Shown here: positions 41,190-62,487 of the stretch, piece by piece
Layout of the letters: each line of letters begins with the position of its first letter
How positions within the stretch are numbered: the stretch's first letter is position 1
Assembly: GCA_036898135.1 (NCBI GenBank)
Contig: CM072513.1
Span: 74,874,074-74,938,073, forward strand
Direction of reading: 5' to 3'
Length of the DNA stretch: 64,000 bases
Source of the DNA: Oncomelania hupensis
Lineage: Eukaryota > Mollusca > Gastropoda > Littorinimorpha > Pomatiopsidae
Program-made: the position numbers and the translations under genes
The notes under the pieces: model-generated
The model's input: the letters and a program-made list of their open reading frames with translations, nothing else
Told to the model about the DNA's origin: nothing
Databases searched by the model: none

Positions 41190-42519
41190 CTTGTATGCAT
41201 AAACGATGTCGAAGTAACACAAAAATTGATCTGTTTTAGGCAAATTCTAATACTAAATTTTCAACACACAGACTAAAAAAAACCACCAAGTTGAAAGGAC
41301 AGTAAGATAAAACAGTACCACGGGGATTTCTATGTGACCATTTTTAAAAACTTCATTCAGCTGTAAAGCACTTGTCCAAGATTAGAAGCTGCACGATGGT
41401 TTTTATGTTAATAGTTTTTTTAGTACCAAGGTCCTAAAAAGATCTTGAAAATATGTTAGACAACGAGAGGTCATGATAGGTGACAGTCATAACATAGTGA
41501 CAGTCATAACCTTCTACCGTACTAATATAGCCAAAAAGGTTATGAAACTGAAAGTCGTGTTGTTAGTGATACGTAGTTGTAGGCAGAAGAACAAACATGT
41601 CCTCCTCTCACGGCCATCATTTTATTTCCTGAATATTCCAAACTATTGGTTTGAAAACACGGGCAAGACTAGACTAACTCATAAATAGGTCTATAGGCTA
41701 TATGCATATTTCTGGCTGTGCAGGATTTTTGTAGTTTTTTTTCTGGGGTGGGGAGTGGAGGGGGAGAGAGGGAGAGGATGTTGGTTGGGAGGGAGAGAAT
41801 GACAGTAAAAAAAAAATTAGAACCACTTTGACACCTTTGTTCAGGTGCGGTTCCTGCTGTTTGTGGGCATTTTGTCCACTGCATTGTTCAAAGAATCATC
41901 TCATAAAATCGCAATATTATTATTAGCACTTTTTTGGAAAAAATCAGCAACTGCACTATTAAATCTCTCTTGAAAGTAATAGATCTAAACTGAAAACCTT
42001 TTTCAGTTCGCACGACAAATTCGTTGTCTTTTGACACAGACATTGATGTCTAGTCGAGTCTCTGCTCCTTCTAGCTACCATTTGTTGGACGTCAGATTAA
42101 AATAGGCCAATAACCGCTGTTAGAGATATTCAGCCCGAGCCTCGATAATCGATTTCAGTGTCAGTGTCTTGTCGCGCGATGAGCCAGCCGACATAACTGA
42201 TTGACTTTTAACTGATAGCAGATTGACAGGTGCACAGATACATTTCATAACGGATTGATTTTTAATGGGTAGCAGGAAAGCCAGGTGCCTATGAGAACGG
42301 ACAAAATTAAAAAGGAAGAGGAAACAGAAATACCGCCGACAGCAGAAGAAGTTCCACAAAAGCAAACATACAAGATACCAGATAATGTATTGTCGACGCT
42401 AACACACGGAAACATTTGCATTATTGCCTTATTCCACGATGATGTTGAGTGGTGGTTTGACCAAAGATTATTAGCTATACCCTCTTTGGTTTAACCTCGA
42501 ATAACTTATCTTGGTAGGT

Positions 42520-42810
42520 AAAGGTAAAGGTGGTCCCATAGCCTTGTGGCCGTAGGGGAGCGTGATGTTGGAGATCACACTTATCTTGGGCCAGCGTAAT
42601 GAGGGTGATGCCCATCTCTCTCCCTCGCTGCTTTACCTTCCCAACCCTTAAGAGAGTAGGCACTCAGTCACAGTTGAGTCAACTGGGGACGTAGTTATTT
42701 GTCGCTTCACGTTTTTGCGGTCACCCATCCAAGGGCTTACCGCACTGGACGGTGCTTAACTTGTGACACAGTAGCGAGTGCTCCAACCACTGCGCTATCC
42801 GACACCCCAA
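42520..42810 (-). mobile_element. Composite SINE with tRNA-like head and 5S rRNA-like segment
   Basis: On the minus strand: a tRNA A-box region (GGATAGCGCAGTGGTTGGAG, about 42784-42803), then GTTAAGCACCGTCCAGTGC and CTTGGATGGGTGACCGC (about 42718-42761). The latter is very close to the conserved 3' part of the 5S rRNA internal promoter (TTGGATGGGAGACCGC in animals). A body of about 190 bp follows and ends near 42520. No protein. SINEs with 5S- or tRNA/5S-derived heads are known in animals; this family is not identified. Confidence 0.65.
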
Positions 42811-43980
42811 ACTTATCTTAACATATAGTAAAATACAATAGCGAACCATGTAGATCTAGAAAACGACGGTAATAGAACTTTGTCCTTTTATTAAAGAAAC
42901 AATGAAACAACAAATCTCAAATGAGGCTCCTAGCCCAGAGTGTTAGGTGAAGGAGGGAGGGGGGGGGGGGTTAAGAGGGGCTTATAGCCAGACAAGGGAG
43001 GAAGGGGGGGGGGGTGATTTTGATGCAAATATATACATAAGACAGCAAGAATGGATCTATATTGCTATAAAATAAACAAAATAAAGACACAGTAGCATCT
43101 AACTACAAACAATAGCATATAAATTATAAGCTACTGAATGATAAGACGGCAACGATACTGGATTCATATAAAAGTAAACTAGGTTCAGCTATTTTTTACA
43201 CATACATATCTCGAATATAATTATGCACTCAATAGAAGACAGGAAAAAATAAAATAAGTAATAAATACAAGCACATAAAGTTGTAGAGCTAGAACTAAAT
43301 CAACAGTCATCGAAAAGGAAAAACCCAAAAAACAATGCGATACTACTAAAAAAGAAGTGAAAATATGATTCCAATAAAACGATTTAAATTCATCAGTGTG
43401 CTGTTAGATTTCGAGTTCATTAGCTGGTTTAATTTAAAGACATTTGGGCGATTCCTAAAATATTGTGGCAATATGGAACATGTGTTTACATTTTAGGAGG
43501 GGATTAGTACAATTAAGCAAATAATGGAATTCATCACCTATTTCATTTAAATCACACAACTTTCTTCTCTAGGAATATTTATACATCTTTAAGTTTGAAT
43601 TGGAAAGTTGTGGGTGGCAAACGAGTCTAAACTTTAACAAGTTAATTCTAAAAAAATTGAGACAAATTCACTAAATAAATTTTAAAACAAAACATTTCCT
43701 TTAGAATTCTATTTGTAATACAACTGTTATGCTCATTAATATCCTGGTGCCAGATTTGCAAAAATTGGTCTCTCAAGTGTTGTTTGACCAGGTTCAACCC
43801 CGTAACCATATAAAAGACAAACCGAGATCGTTCAGAAGAGAACGAACAGTATTTAACCAAGATAATTTATACTCAATATTAAAAACCAAATAGGAGCACA
43901 GACGAAACGTAAGCACCGACATTTTTGTGAAATCGTTACAACAATCGATACACAATTTATACCCCTCACCCAAATAGGCT
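42811..43980. other. AT-rich intergenic DNA
   Basis: Two G-runs (42957-42970, 43003-43013); otherwise AT-rich. No gene recognised; the minus-strand frame 43648-43860 has no recognisable product. Confidence 0.5.
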
Positions 43981-44575
43981 AATCTACATTTGGCACCCCC
44001 CGTTGGGGTGCCGGGGGTTTCAGTATAAATAGTATACCCACTTTCTGGAAATTTAGTGCTTTAAATTCCCACTGTCGCTGTCTTTCTCATTTGCTCTTTC
44101 TCAGTCCTGCTCTGTTCTATCAATCTGCTATATATCTTCTTCTTCGCTAGACCAGTCACCCACCTTTTTTCTTGAAAACTCTTCCGGGACAAGACTCCTT
44201 GTTTGTGTATGAGGTCTGTTGGATCAACTTGGGAATATTGGACGCTTTCTGCCAGGTGGTCACTAGGGCTTCCTATGATGTTATTATTTAGCAATGTAGG
44301 CATTTTATATGTATATGTTTTGTTGATAATTTATCACGATGTTTGTATTCTATTTTGTTTTTGTAAACAGGGGTTCGATAAGTTGGGGTGAAGCCTCAGC
44401 CGTCCCATGCATGGGATGTCTTTATTGTAAAGTGACTGGCTGGTGGAGGGCATTGAGTTTTCCCACTAGGGTTGTTTCAGCAGATCTTTTTTGCGGATTG
44501 GGGGTTGTCCGGTCCTGATTTGGCACGGAAGAGTCCGCTTGACCTAAAACAACAATTATGTAATGTAATGTAATG
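43981..44575 (+). mobile_element. Family B retroposon, copy 4
   Basis: Best-preserved 5' end: GGCACCCC and GGGGTGCC form an 8-bp stem over a 5-base loop, followed by CGGGGGTTTCAGTATAAAT. Full body, and a tail of TAATG/TGTAA units (about 44557-44583). Confidence 0.85.
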
Positions 44576-44760
44576 TAATGTAAGAGACAGGAATACAGCC
44601 AACCTCAATCAAAACCATGAAGGTCGGCGTGCTAGTTTTTACGTTAAGGATAATTTTCAAAAATTTTAGTTGCAATCTATCACATATTTCCATTTTTGTG
44701 TGAGCCCACACCTCGCAGTTATAAATGCGTAACTGTAGATTATTCACACTTTTCTGATAT
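44574..44760 (-). mobile_element. LINE coding fragment
   Basis: Minus strand encodes LRIYNCEVWAHTKMEICDR, LQLKFLKIILNVKTSTPTF and MVLIEVGCIPV. These are diagnostic for the region after the reverse-transcriptase domain in a LINE family whose usual wording is LKFLK-LL-VK-STPN-MVYGE-G-P. Truncated at both ends and abutting the tail of family B copy 4. Confidence 0.75.
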
Positions 44761-44904
44761 CCTATGCACCAACGGGAATCCCCTCTATGAAAAATACTTC
44801 CGGTTTTTTTTCTTCGCGTGTTTTAGTGAGTTATTTCCAAATATTCAAGAATAATAACATGTGTCACTGGCCACCTGTATCGTACCCTCACATATTTTTT
44901 TTTT

Positions 44905-45112
44905 TGCTGCAGTTTATTATCCCTTTCTATCGCCAGTGGTGCGCCTAAACCCTACCTACCTAACATTATTTGTGAATATTTGAAAAATATTAGGAAAAAC
45001 ATAACGCCCAGATGCTGGCTCGAACCCACACCTGTCAGGCGCCATTGGTTTCTGGCTTGTGGACAAGGCAAGTTAGTCCCGCCTTAGCCCACTTGGCCAC
45101 AACGCTAGCCTA
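44905..45112 (-). mobile_element. tRNA-derived SINE (family C), short copy
   Basis: On the minus strand: A box TGGCCAAGTGGG (45088-45099) and B box GGGTTCGAGCC (45017-45027) in tRNA-like spacing, then CACCATCTGGGCG-like sequence, a body, and a 3' end GGGATAATAAACTGCAGC. The long insert between boxes fits a Leu/Ser-type tRNA ancestor. Compared with the copy at 56220-56545 it lacks an internal stretch of about 100 bp. Confidence 0.75.
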
Positions 45113-45129
45113 ACATAGTCAGTTACTTC

Positions 45130-45423
45130 GTGTTTTGTGAAGGTTGCTACGGCGAAGCTATGGAAAACTACAAGAGTTTTCAGGTCCTGTTTCACTTTCT
45201 GTCGATGATCGACGCACCTCCGAAGTCGCCACAAATACAGGCCTCTACGATTGTTTTTTGCATTCTTTCACTGAGCATGTACTTCCTCCACCGTTTTTAT
45301 ACTTATCCCACTCGTTTTCTGGCTCTAACAATCGTCGTTTTCGGCAATTTGCCATATTTAAAAGTCACGCATCAAGCTTTGATAAAAGCAAAACAAGCCA
45401 AACCGGAACTTGGTTTCATATAA
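45130..45423 (+). other. Unassigned 97-codon open frame
   Basis: The frame starting MFCEGCYGEAMENYK is open to TAA at 45421; the next frame (45144-45434) is also open. There is a possible membrane-like segment (STIVFCILSLSMYFL). Two overlapping open frames of equal length, position between two SINEs and lack of recognisable similarity make a real gene doubtful. It may be part of an unidentified mobile element. Confidence 0.25.
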
Positions 45424-45488
45424 CCTCGTTTTAATTTATAATGGCGATACCCACGAGTTTTTATGAGAGGTGCCGGAAAGTTGTGAAT

Positions 45489-45812
45489 AGTCACACGACA
45501 CCGAAGCATATAGGCGACTACTGGTCACATTATTCTGACACCAGCGAACCAGTTGATGGTAAGGGGAAAATAATATGATCATACGTTGACCAATCCGGGA
45601 TTCGAACCAGCGACCTTTCGGTTACTAGCAAGACGCTCTTACCAACTGAGCTACCCGGCCCCCTTGCAGTTATGTTGTTGTTGTTGTTGTTTGTAGATTA
45701 TAGTCACACGACACTTTCGCATATAGGTGACTACTGGACCGATTTATACTGACACCAGCGGGCCAGTTGTTGGTAAAGGGGAAAATAATATGATCACACG
45801 TTGCAGTTATAC
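45489..45812 (-). mobile_element. tRNA-derived SINE with partly duplicated body
   Basis: Minus-strand A box (GGGTAGCTCAGTTGGTAAGAG, about 45636-45656) and B box (GGTTCGAATCCCGG, 45594-45607). The loop suggests a threonine-type anticodon AGT, but the stems do not pair, so it is not a functional tRNA. The body at 45489-45590 (AGTCACACGACAC ... AATAATATGATCA) is repeated at 45705-45812 without a head. Confidence 0.75.
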
Positions 45813-47762
45813 AATAGAATCGGCTTAATATAGAAGGGGACATAATACAGCGTAGCTGAGACTTACCGAGGGAAGCTTACCTCTCACGGTCATAAGATTG
45901 TCGAAACAATACATGGTACAGATTTTTCACATTGTTTTAGTATTTAGTAAGATTCCCTGCTGAATACAGAAACCGACAGCCTAGAATTCTACCAGAACGT
46001 TTTACTCACTGGGCTATATCATATGTAAATAGCTCAGTGTCAAAGCCCCCCCTTACGGTCCTTCGTTTCTCTTACCATAAAGGGGAACTCTGAGCAGTGT
46101 ATGCAACCATACGTGAACAACGGATGAATAGATAGAGACAAGTATTACGTTGGCAAAATAAAACAACAATTTATTCACATGAACATAACATGGAGTCGTA
46201 ATTGAATAACTAAAATTTATAAAGGTGATAAAATCAAACGACAGAATGAAATGTTCTTTGTTTTAAATAAATTAAATGGTTCTACACAGTATTCTCGTTC
46301 AATCTCTTTGTTTTCCTTTTCTACTGTTCACTCATTGTTCGCACACAACCTATGCACTGTTTACAAATTTGTTGCTACTACTGTTATAACGATTTCAGTT
46401 CACAAGTCCCGTTTTACAAATACATATCACACTCCTGCGATCAAACCTTTGCAATACGAAATTGCATAATAACGAAAACGTCCCGAAGACACTAGAGCAT
46501 GAACTCGCTCAACGCAGGAGTGAAATGTATATATGTCCCGGGAACACAGTAGGCAAATAAACTAAAAATTGTCAATGCACTAGATGTAATCGATAAGTGC
46601 ATACACCTCGAATGTCACTGGGACTGTAGCTGCTACGATTAGATGCATCCGCCGTGGTCATCCAATATTTCAAAGTCTGTGGTGAAGAAGCGAAGGCAAA
46701 AAGTTCACTGGCAAAAAGTCTATTATAATACAATCGGTGAAAAGTGATAGTAAACCCAAAAACAAAGTCGAAGTTAAAGTTGAAGTTGAAGGTAAAATCG
46801 AAGTTGAAGATGAAACCAAAGGCAAAAAGCGAAGGGTACACTGCAACATAACCCATACAAAATCTTCTAAGAATTTGAGTAACAATTTATACATGCTTCC
46901 TGATGCAATTGAAAACTCAACCATTTTCCTCAATAATAATAATCGCTAACTCTTGTATTGTAACAATCACAAATGTAAATCTAACGCATGTATGAATGAA
47001 TGACTGCAACCTTGAATGTGTTGTATGCTTGGAAGAATAATGATTGTAATAAATATGGTATCACTTATTCGAGTATAATACTTCCCCATAATATTTTAGC
47101 CCCACAACATAATGATAACCAACAATGACACGACAAAATACGGACCACAGAAATAAATGACAACAAAGAGACACCCGACTAGCCAGTGAAAACACCCAAG
47201 TCCACACTTACTCAACTACCCGTGGATACGGTGATGCGGCTAAGGTCGGATACGTCTCTTCATCCGCAGCATTCCTTTTGGTACAGGTAGGTCAACGGTC
47301 AGGTCTACTAGTCGTCTCGATCTTCATTGACTAAAACAAACAGTCGAACTTGCACCAGTTTCAAGGTCGAACTCTTTCTCCCTCATCGTTCTCAAACGAC
47401 TTCTGGTGAAAACTCAAGTTCTTGTCGTAGGGCACCGCTACGTGAGGATATCACGTACGTATTTCCTTAAGCGTACAGTTGACGGATAAAGGATTAGCAG
47501 GGACGAAAAACGATTCAACACACTGCTCCTAGATTCACTGTTCCTGGGACCTCCATGTAACGACCAAATACCTGTCTTCTTTCTCTTTCGTCATTTCCTC
47601 TTTTCTACGACAATAAGTTACGTCACACTTTTCATTTACTTTTGTCCCGGCTTATTCAAAGGCACACAAAACGATGATTCATAGGCACTTGCGAGAAGAC
47701 CACCTATCTACAAACAACAATATAAAGTTCAAACTGAGTGTGGGTCGTGACACTCAGTGGTT
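45813..47762. other. Intergenic DNA downstream of the GH10 gene
   Basis: No gene recognised. A possible degenerate tRNA-like head (GGCTATATC and TACTCACTGGG, about 45995-46022) is too weak to call. 46140-47640 has mixed composition and may hold an old mobile element. Confidence 0.4.
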
Positions 47763-57840
<10,078 letters not shown>

Positions 57841-57945
57841 GCATAACTGTTAAAATGAAACGTGTTGTTGCCCTCTTCGAGTAAATAAGTTCTTTTGCCT
57901 TCTGCTCTTATCTCGCATGATCTCCAATTGGGTTGTGAGTACAAT

Positions 57946-57980
57946 CAAAGAACGTACACCACGAAGCTGTACGTTCTTTG
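57946..57980. promoter_or_regulatory. Perfect 13-bp inverted repeat upstream of the GH10 gene
   Basis: CAAAGAACGTACA and TGTACGTTCTTTG are exact reverse complements around a 9-base loop, 106 bases upstream of the GH10 start codon. It could be a transcription-factor dyad or a hairpin. The function is inference only. Confidence 0.45.
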
Positions 57981-58500
57981 GTATAATACAACTTTTGCTG
58001 CAGGTTATTTGATCGTGCATGTGTGTATTTATGGGTGGAGGTCAAGGTCATCCGAAGGTCAAGAGCTTAGAAAGATCAAAGTGGGTATTACTTTGCATTT
58101 TCATGCCACCGTTTCATATTTTTTTCTGGGTCCTGATTTTCCTGTTAAATATTGCAAGTTCTATAAGTAGCATGTGAGTCACGTGGGCTTTGCCTTTCAA
58201 GTTGTGGTTGATCTGTTTCTGAAACATATGTTTGTAACAGCAGAAATAGTGACGACAAAATGTAGGAAATTAGCTTAGCGCAAAATAGATACCATCGAAT
58301 GAAACTGGACGTTAATTCAACAGTTATCTAAAAAGCAGCACACACATGTCAAATTAACTTCCTTGAGACAGTCACACCGCCAGCCGCTCCAGATACCATC
58401 TAGCAGACTTAGCGATCCAAGATTAAATAGCATACGTGAGTCAAAAGTGACCATAACGTCGTCTTCGTTAACTAGCTTACTCCACTGTGACCAGAGTCAC

Positions 58501-59000
58501 NNNNNNNNNNNNNNNNNNNNNNNNNNNNNNNNNNNNNNNNNNNNNNNNNNNNNNNNNNNNNNNNNNNNNNNNNNNNNNNNNNNNNNNNNNNNNNNNNNNN
58601 NNNNNNNNNNNNNNNNNNNNNNNNNNNNNNNNNNNNNNNNNNNNNNNNNNNNNNNNNNNNNNNNNNNNNNNNNNNNNNNNNNNNNNNNNNNNNNNNNNNN
58701 NNNNNNNNNNNNNNNNNNNNNNNNNNNNNNNNNNNNNNNNNNNNNNNNNNNNNNNNNNNNNNNNNNNNNNNNNNNNNNNNNNNNNNNNNNNNNNNNNNNN
58801 NNNNNNNNNNNNNNNNNNNNNNNNNNNNNNNNNNNNNNNNNNNNNNNNNNNNNNNNNNNNNNNNNNNNNNNNNNNNNNNNNNNNNNNNNNNNNNNNNNNN
58901 NNNNNNNNNNNNNNNNNNNNNNNNNNNNNNNNNNNNNNNNNNNNNNNNNNNNNNNNNNNNNNNNNNNNNNNNNNNNNNNNNNNNNNNNNNNNNNNNNNNN
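58501..59000. other. Assembly gap (500 N)
   Basis: Exactly 500 unknown bases, the usual fixed size of a scaffold gap. The two sides may not be at true distance. Open frames across it are artefacts. Confidence 1.
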
Positions 59001-59574
59001 AATTATAACAATGACCGAATTTATTGTGTACATTACATTACATGGTTGTTGCTTTAGGTCCAGCGGACATTTATTGCGTAAAACTCTAAACAGTCTTCAA
59101 AAAGGAATACAGTTTGCAAAGTCGTAAACTAGCATGTCAATACCAGAGAAAGAAAATACGAAAAGACCGAGCCGTGCAAGCAATTTTGCGTTCTCTAAAG
59201 CACAATGCGACTTTAAAGTTTATTTAAACCAAGAGATGTAAACACGCTTGCCCTCGACAAAAAAAACAAACAAAAAAACTTACAGCCATAAAAATCGACG
59301 CGACAAAAACACACAATGAAACCAGCGCACGTGCATCCCGTCTTAAAAGCGGACTAAACCTTATAATGAGCTCAAAGAGCAGGCTGGGATGAGTTAATTG
59401 AACAATGAGAGGTTTGAGGAGCTCTGTCACTAAAAGGTTAAAAAGCATGGTGCGGATACTATCAACAGTGAAATGGATACCACGGAGTGTAGTGAGATAA
59501 TACAGGTGGAACAGCGCACTGCAGCAGTGTAACGTAACATGATGCTCCATGCTTCTAAACAACTGTTTAAAAAA

Positions 59575-59755
59575 GAAAGAAATAGATTTCTCTTATATAG
59601 TGCACTTATAAGCTCAGAGAGCTTCTCAAAGCGCTGGCCTCTACTATCCAGCAATCACAAAATAGTTTGCTTAAGTCAGGATTCGAACCCACGTGGCCCG
59701 AGACGCGCGTACACCAGTCGAGCGCTCTGACGACTGAGCTATCCCTGCCGCCACA
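59575..59755 (-). mobile_element. tRNA-derived SINE with L2-type tail
   Basis: Minus-strand A box (GGATAGCTCAGTCGTC, 59729-59744) and B box (GGGTTCGAATCC, 59679-59690), a body with GCCAGCGCTTTGAGAAGC, and a 3' part ACTATATAAGAGAAATC. It shares the GCGCT...TATATAAG end with the fragment at 32945-33010. Confidence 0.75.
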
Positions 59756-60534
59756 AATAGGTAAGAGGGGATTTATGAAGTTAAAGTTACTGTTTCAAGG
59801 TTAAGGATAAGCTTATTTTCGCTGGGTTTTCTAAACAGTGAGTTTCCCATTGTTGCCATATAAAAAGTTGAAATAACGGGCGCTGGTTGTTCAAACCGAC
59901 CGCTTAACTTTGAATGTTCGTCTTCTCTATCGTGCTGTATAAAAAAACAACGAGTGTGCTGTAGATATTTATACAGTTCGCTGTGCTGCTACAGTAGTTT
60001 CAGTATCAACCTTGATACTATTAAGCATTAGAAATCTCCTTTCCCCATTTCCAAGGAGAGCCAACTCAATCCCATCTGCACCAGCGTACATAACGGCACC
60101 CCAGTAGCGAAATTGCCCTCTCCAATGGCTGGGGCAGGGCAGGGCGAACTGGAGAATAAGTGGGCGGTGGGCAGCAGGATCCGTTGGAAAGGGTTGTAAA
60201 GGTCTTACCTGCCCCTTGTAATCCCCTACTTACTCTCAATATCCACAGTATCAAGGCAAGGTGAAGTGAGAGGGCGCATCATTTGTTTGTGTACAGGTAC
60301 ACAATGGCCTTGTACGGAGTCCCGGGAAATTATCAAGCCATGCTTCACAACAAATGTATCGCATAGGCCTCACTAAAATAAGCCTATGTCCTTCAGAATC
60401 GGTGTTGTTGTTAATTTATCTTGTAGCAGAAACTTAAGCAGAATTTCAGCACCAGCATCTGCAATAGTAAGCCTATCCTAATAAAAATAGTTGTAGTAGT
60501 GGTAGCAGCAGCAATAGTAGTAGTAGTAGTTATT
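59756..60534. other. Intergenic DNA, no gene recognised
   Basis: AT-rich with no repeat family that I can identify. The minus-strand frame 60066-60254 has no recognisable product. Confidence 0.45.
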
Positions 60535-60605
60535 AATTAATTACTTAGTCGTTTTTCTAGAGAGTCCAGCGGACTGCAAAGAGCCGAATAAGGACCACGG
60601 TATTA
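60535..60605 (-). mobile_element. Family B retroposon, 3'-end fragment
   Basis: AGAGTCCAGCGGACTGCAAA and GAGCCGAATAAGGACCAC match the 3' end of the reversed family B copy at 24840, with an AATT-type tail at the low end. Only about 70 bp remain. Confidence 0.7.
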
Positions 60606-60650
60606 GTGGCAGCACCAGCAATAGTAGTAGTAATAGTAATAGTAGTATTT

Positions 60651-60679
60651 CCCGATAGAAAGGGATAATAAACTGTCAC

Positions 60680-60726
<47 letters not shown>

Positions 60727-60752
60727 CAAGAGCAGCAGCAATATAGTAGTGT

Positions 60753-60823
<71 letters not shown>
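60651..60823. repeat. SINE family C tail plus (GTA)n microsatellites
   Basis: 60651-60676 (CGATAGAAAGGGATAATAAA) is the 3' end of SINE family C in + orientation, followed at once by GTA repeats (60679-60726 and 60774-60823) with CAG repeats between. The microsatellite may have grown from the SINE tail. Confidence 0.65.
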
Positions 60824-61393
60824 TAACAAGGTACTTCGGTCAGTGACCTGAATGCAGTCGAGGCCACGTTACCCTCAAGACATCGGCTACAATAGAAGAT
60901 ACTACATGTTTAATTGTTTTATTGCCACTTGTTGTTACGACGGGGTTTTCACTTTGATGTCCATCGTTGTCTGTGCTGTTGGTGTTAGCGTGTGGGCTAT
61001 CGTACCAAATTTTGTTATTAAAAGTGGTGGTGATTTGGGTATTGTGGTGGTGTTTGTGGTGGAGGTAGTGGGGTTTGTTACATATTCTTGTTTTACTGGC
61101 CCTGTTGTAACAAAAGGCGTTGTCAGTGCATGTGAAGCTATCCGTCTTCCTCTGTCGTTCTTGTAGGCGTGCTTGCAAAGGTGCAATTAGTACAAATTTT
61201 GTTCTCGTTGGAGGTGGCTTTGATGATAATGATGACTTTTTTTTTTAAAAAGGTAATTAGTTTAATGTTGCTGCTGAGGTTGGTGATATTGATGTTGCTG
61301 GGGCCGACTGGCACTTTTTTTTGCTGTTGGTGATTTCACTGCTTTCATGATCGTTAGCATGAAGGCGACAACCGCGATGGTGACAACCATAAC

Positions 61394-61462
<69 letters not shown>

Positions 61463-62184
61463 ATAGCGATGACGCCATGTGACATTGGAGGTATAAACGT
61501 GATAAACTAACATTGGTTTGAACAGCGAAAGCAAGACTTAACGACCCTAAAATAATATTTACCGTCATCTTAGTTTCTATGCAAACATTCCTGCAGCGCA
61601 ACACTCACTATGACAGTTAGAGGACCCAGCGGTGTCATCCACGCTCCCAACGTCATCAAAGGAAAGCCGCTAGGCTGTAAAGATGCTGAAGTACAGCAAT
61701 GACAATGTGGTCCATCTTTACCACGCTGTACTCATCTGCTGATTTACCTTTTCCCACTATATAGGACACAGTTAGTGTTACAGCGTGCGATGACCTAAAA
61801 AGACATCGTCCACTACATGTACATGTAGTAGTTGGTTTAAACAAATGTTTTATTCTAGGTAAAACACATCATTACAAACAATGATTTACAGGATAGGCAA
61901 CAAGCGAGCTTATATAAGTCCACCCTGTATAACAAGTTCTACATAATAATTAAGTGACAGGCAATTGACAGTTACATACAAATAAAGAAGAATACAATTT
62001 TTAAAAAAAGAATAAATTAGTTAAAAATAATAAGGTTTAGTAAATAATTACGCGGAATATGCAGAATAACAGGTAAGAATTAATTACAAATGACTCCAGA
62101 AAAAAATATACATACACATGCATACATATATACATATATATACATACACACACGTACGTATACATATGTACATATATATACACA
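60824..62184. other. Intergenic DNA with an (ATG)n tract
   Basis: 61396-61460 is about 21 ATG units. Open frames on both strands around 60840-61180 are mutual shadows without recognisable protein. No gene supported. Confidence 0.5.
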
Positions 62185-62188
62185 TACA

Positions 62189-62190
62189 CA

Positions 62191-62229
<39 letters not shown>

Positions 62230-62234
62230 ATGAA

Positions 62235-62285
<51 letters not shown>

Positions 62286-62287
62286 AT
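62189..62287. repeat. (AAAT)n microsatellite
   Basis: About 25 AAAT units with one TGAA interruption, preceded by TACATA-rich DNA. Confidence 0.96.
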
Positions 62288-62408
62288 ACAAATAAAAATT
62301 GAAAACGATTAATCAAATAGTTAGATAAAAATTAAATTCGTAGATAAATAAGAGCTTGATAGTTTTAAACCAATAATTGAGGAAGAAGATGTGTGTTTGT
62401 GTGTGTGC

Positions 62409-62409
<1 letters not shown>

Positions 62410-62441
<32 letters not shown>
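62410..62441. repeat. (GA)n microsatellite
   Basis: About 16 GA units. Confidence 0.95.
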
Positions 62442-62446
<5 letters not shown>

Positions 62447-62487
62447 TGAACACCGGGACGGCTGTGCGATGAAGCGGAGAACTTCAC

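Noticed and set aside
42718..42761. 5S rRNA gene
   Set aside because: Only the internal-promoter part resembles 5S; the rest of the 120-nt RNA is absent.
45995..46022. A further tRNA-like head
   Set aside because: Only a weak A-box resemblance; no convincing B box.
58363..59127. Long frames across the N gap
   Set aside because: Unknown bases translated as X; no evidence of coding on either side.
60840..61178. Opposed frames of 104-112 codons
   Set aside because: Mutually antisense and low complexity on one strand (Thr/Asn/Pro-rich); no recognisable protein.
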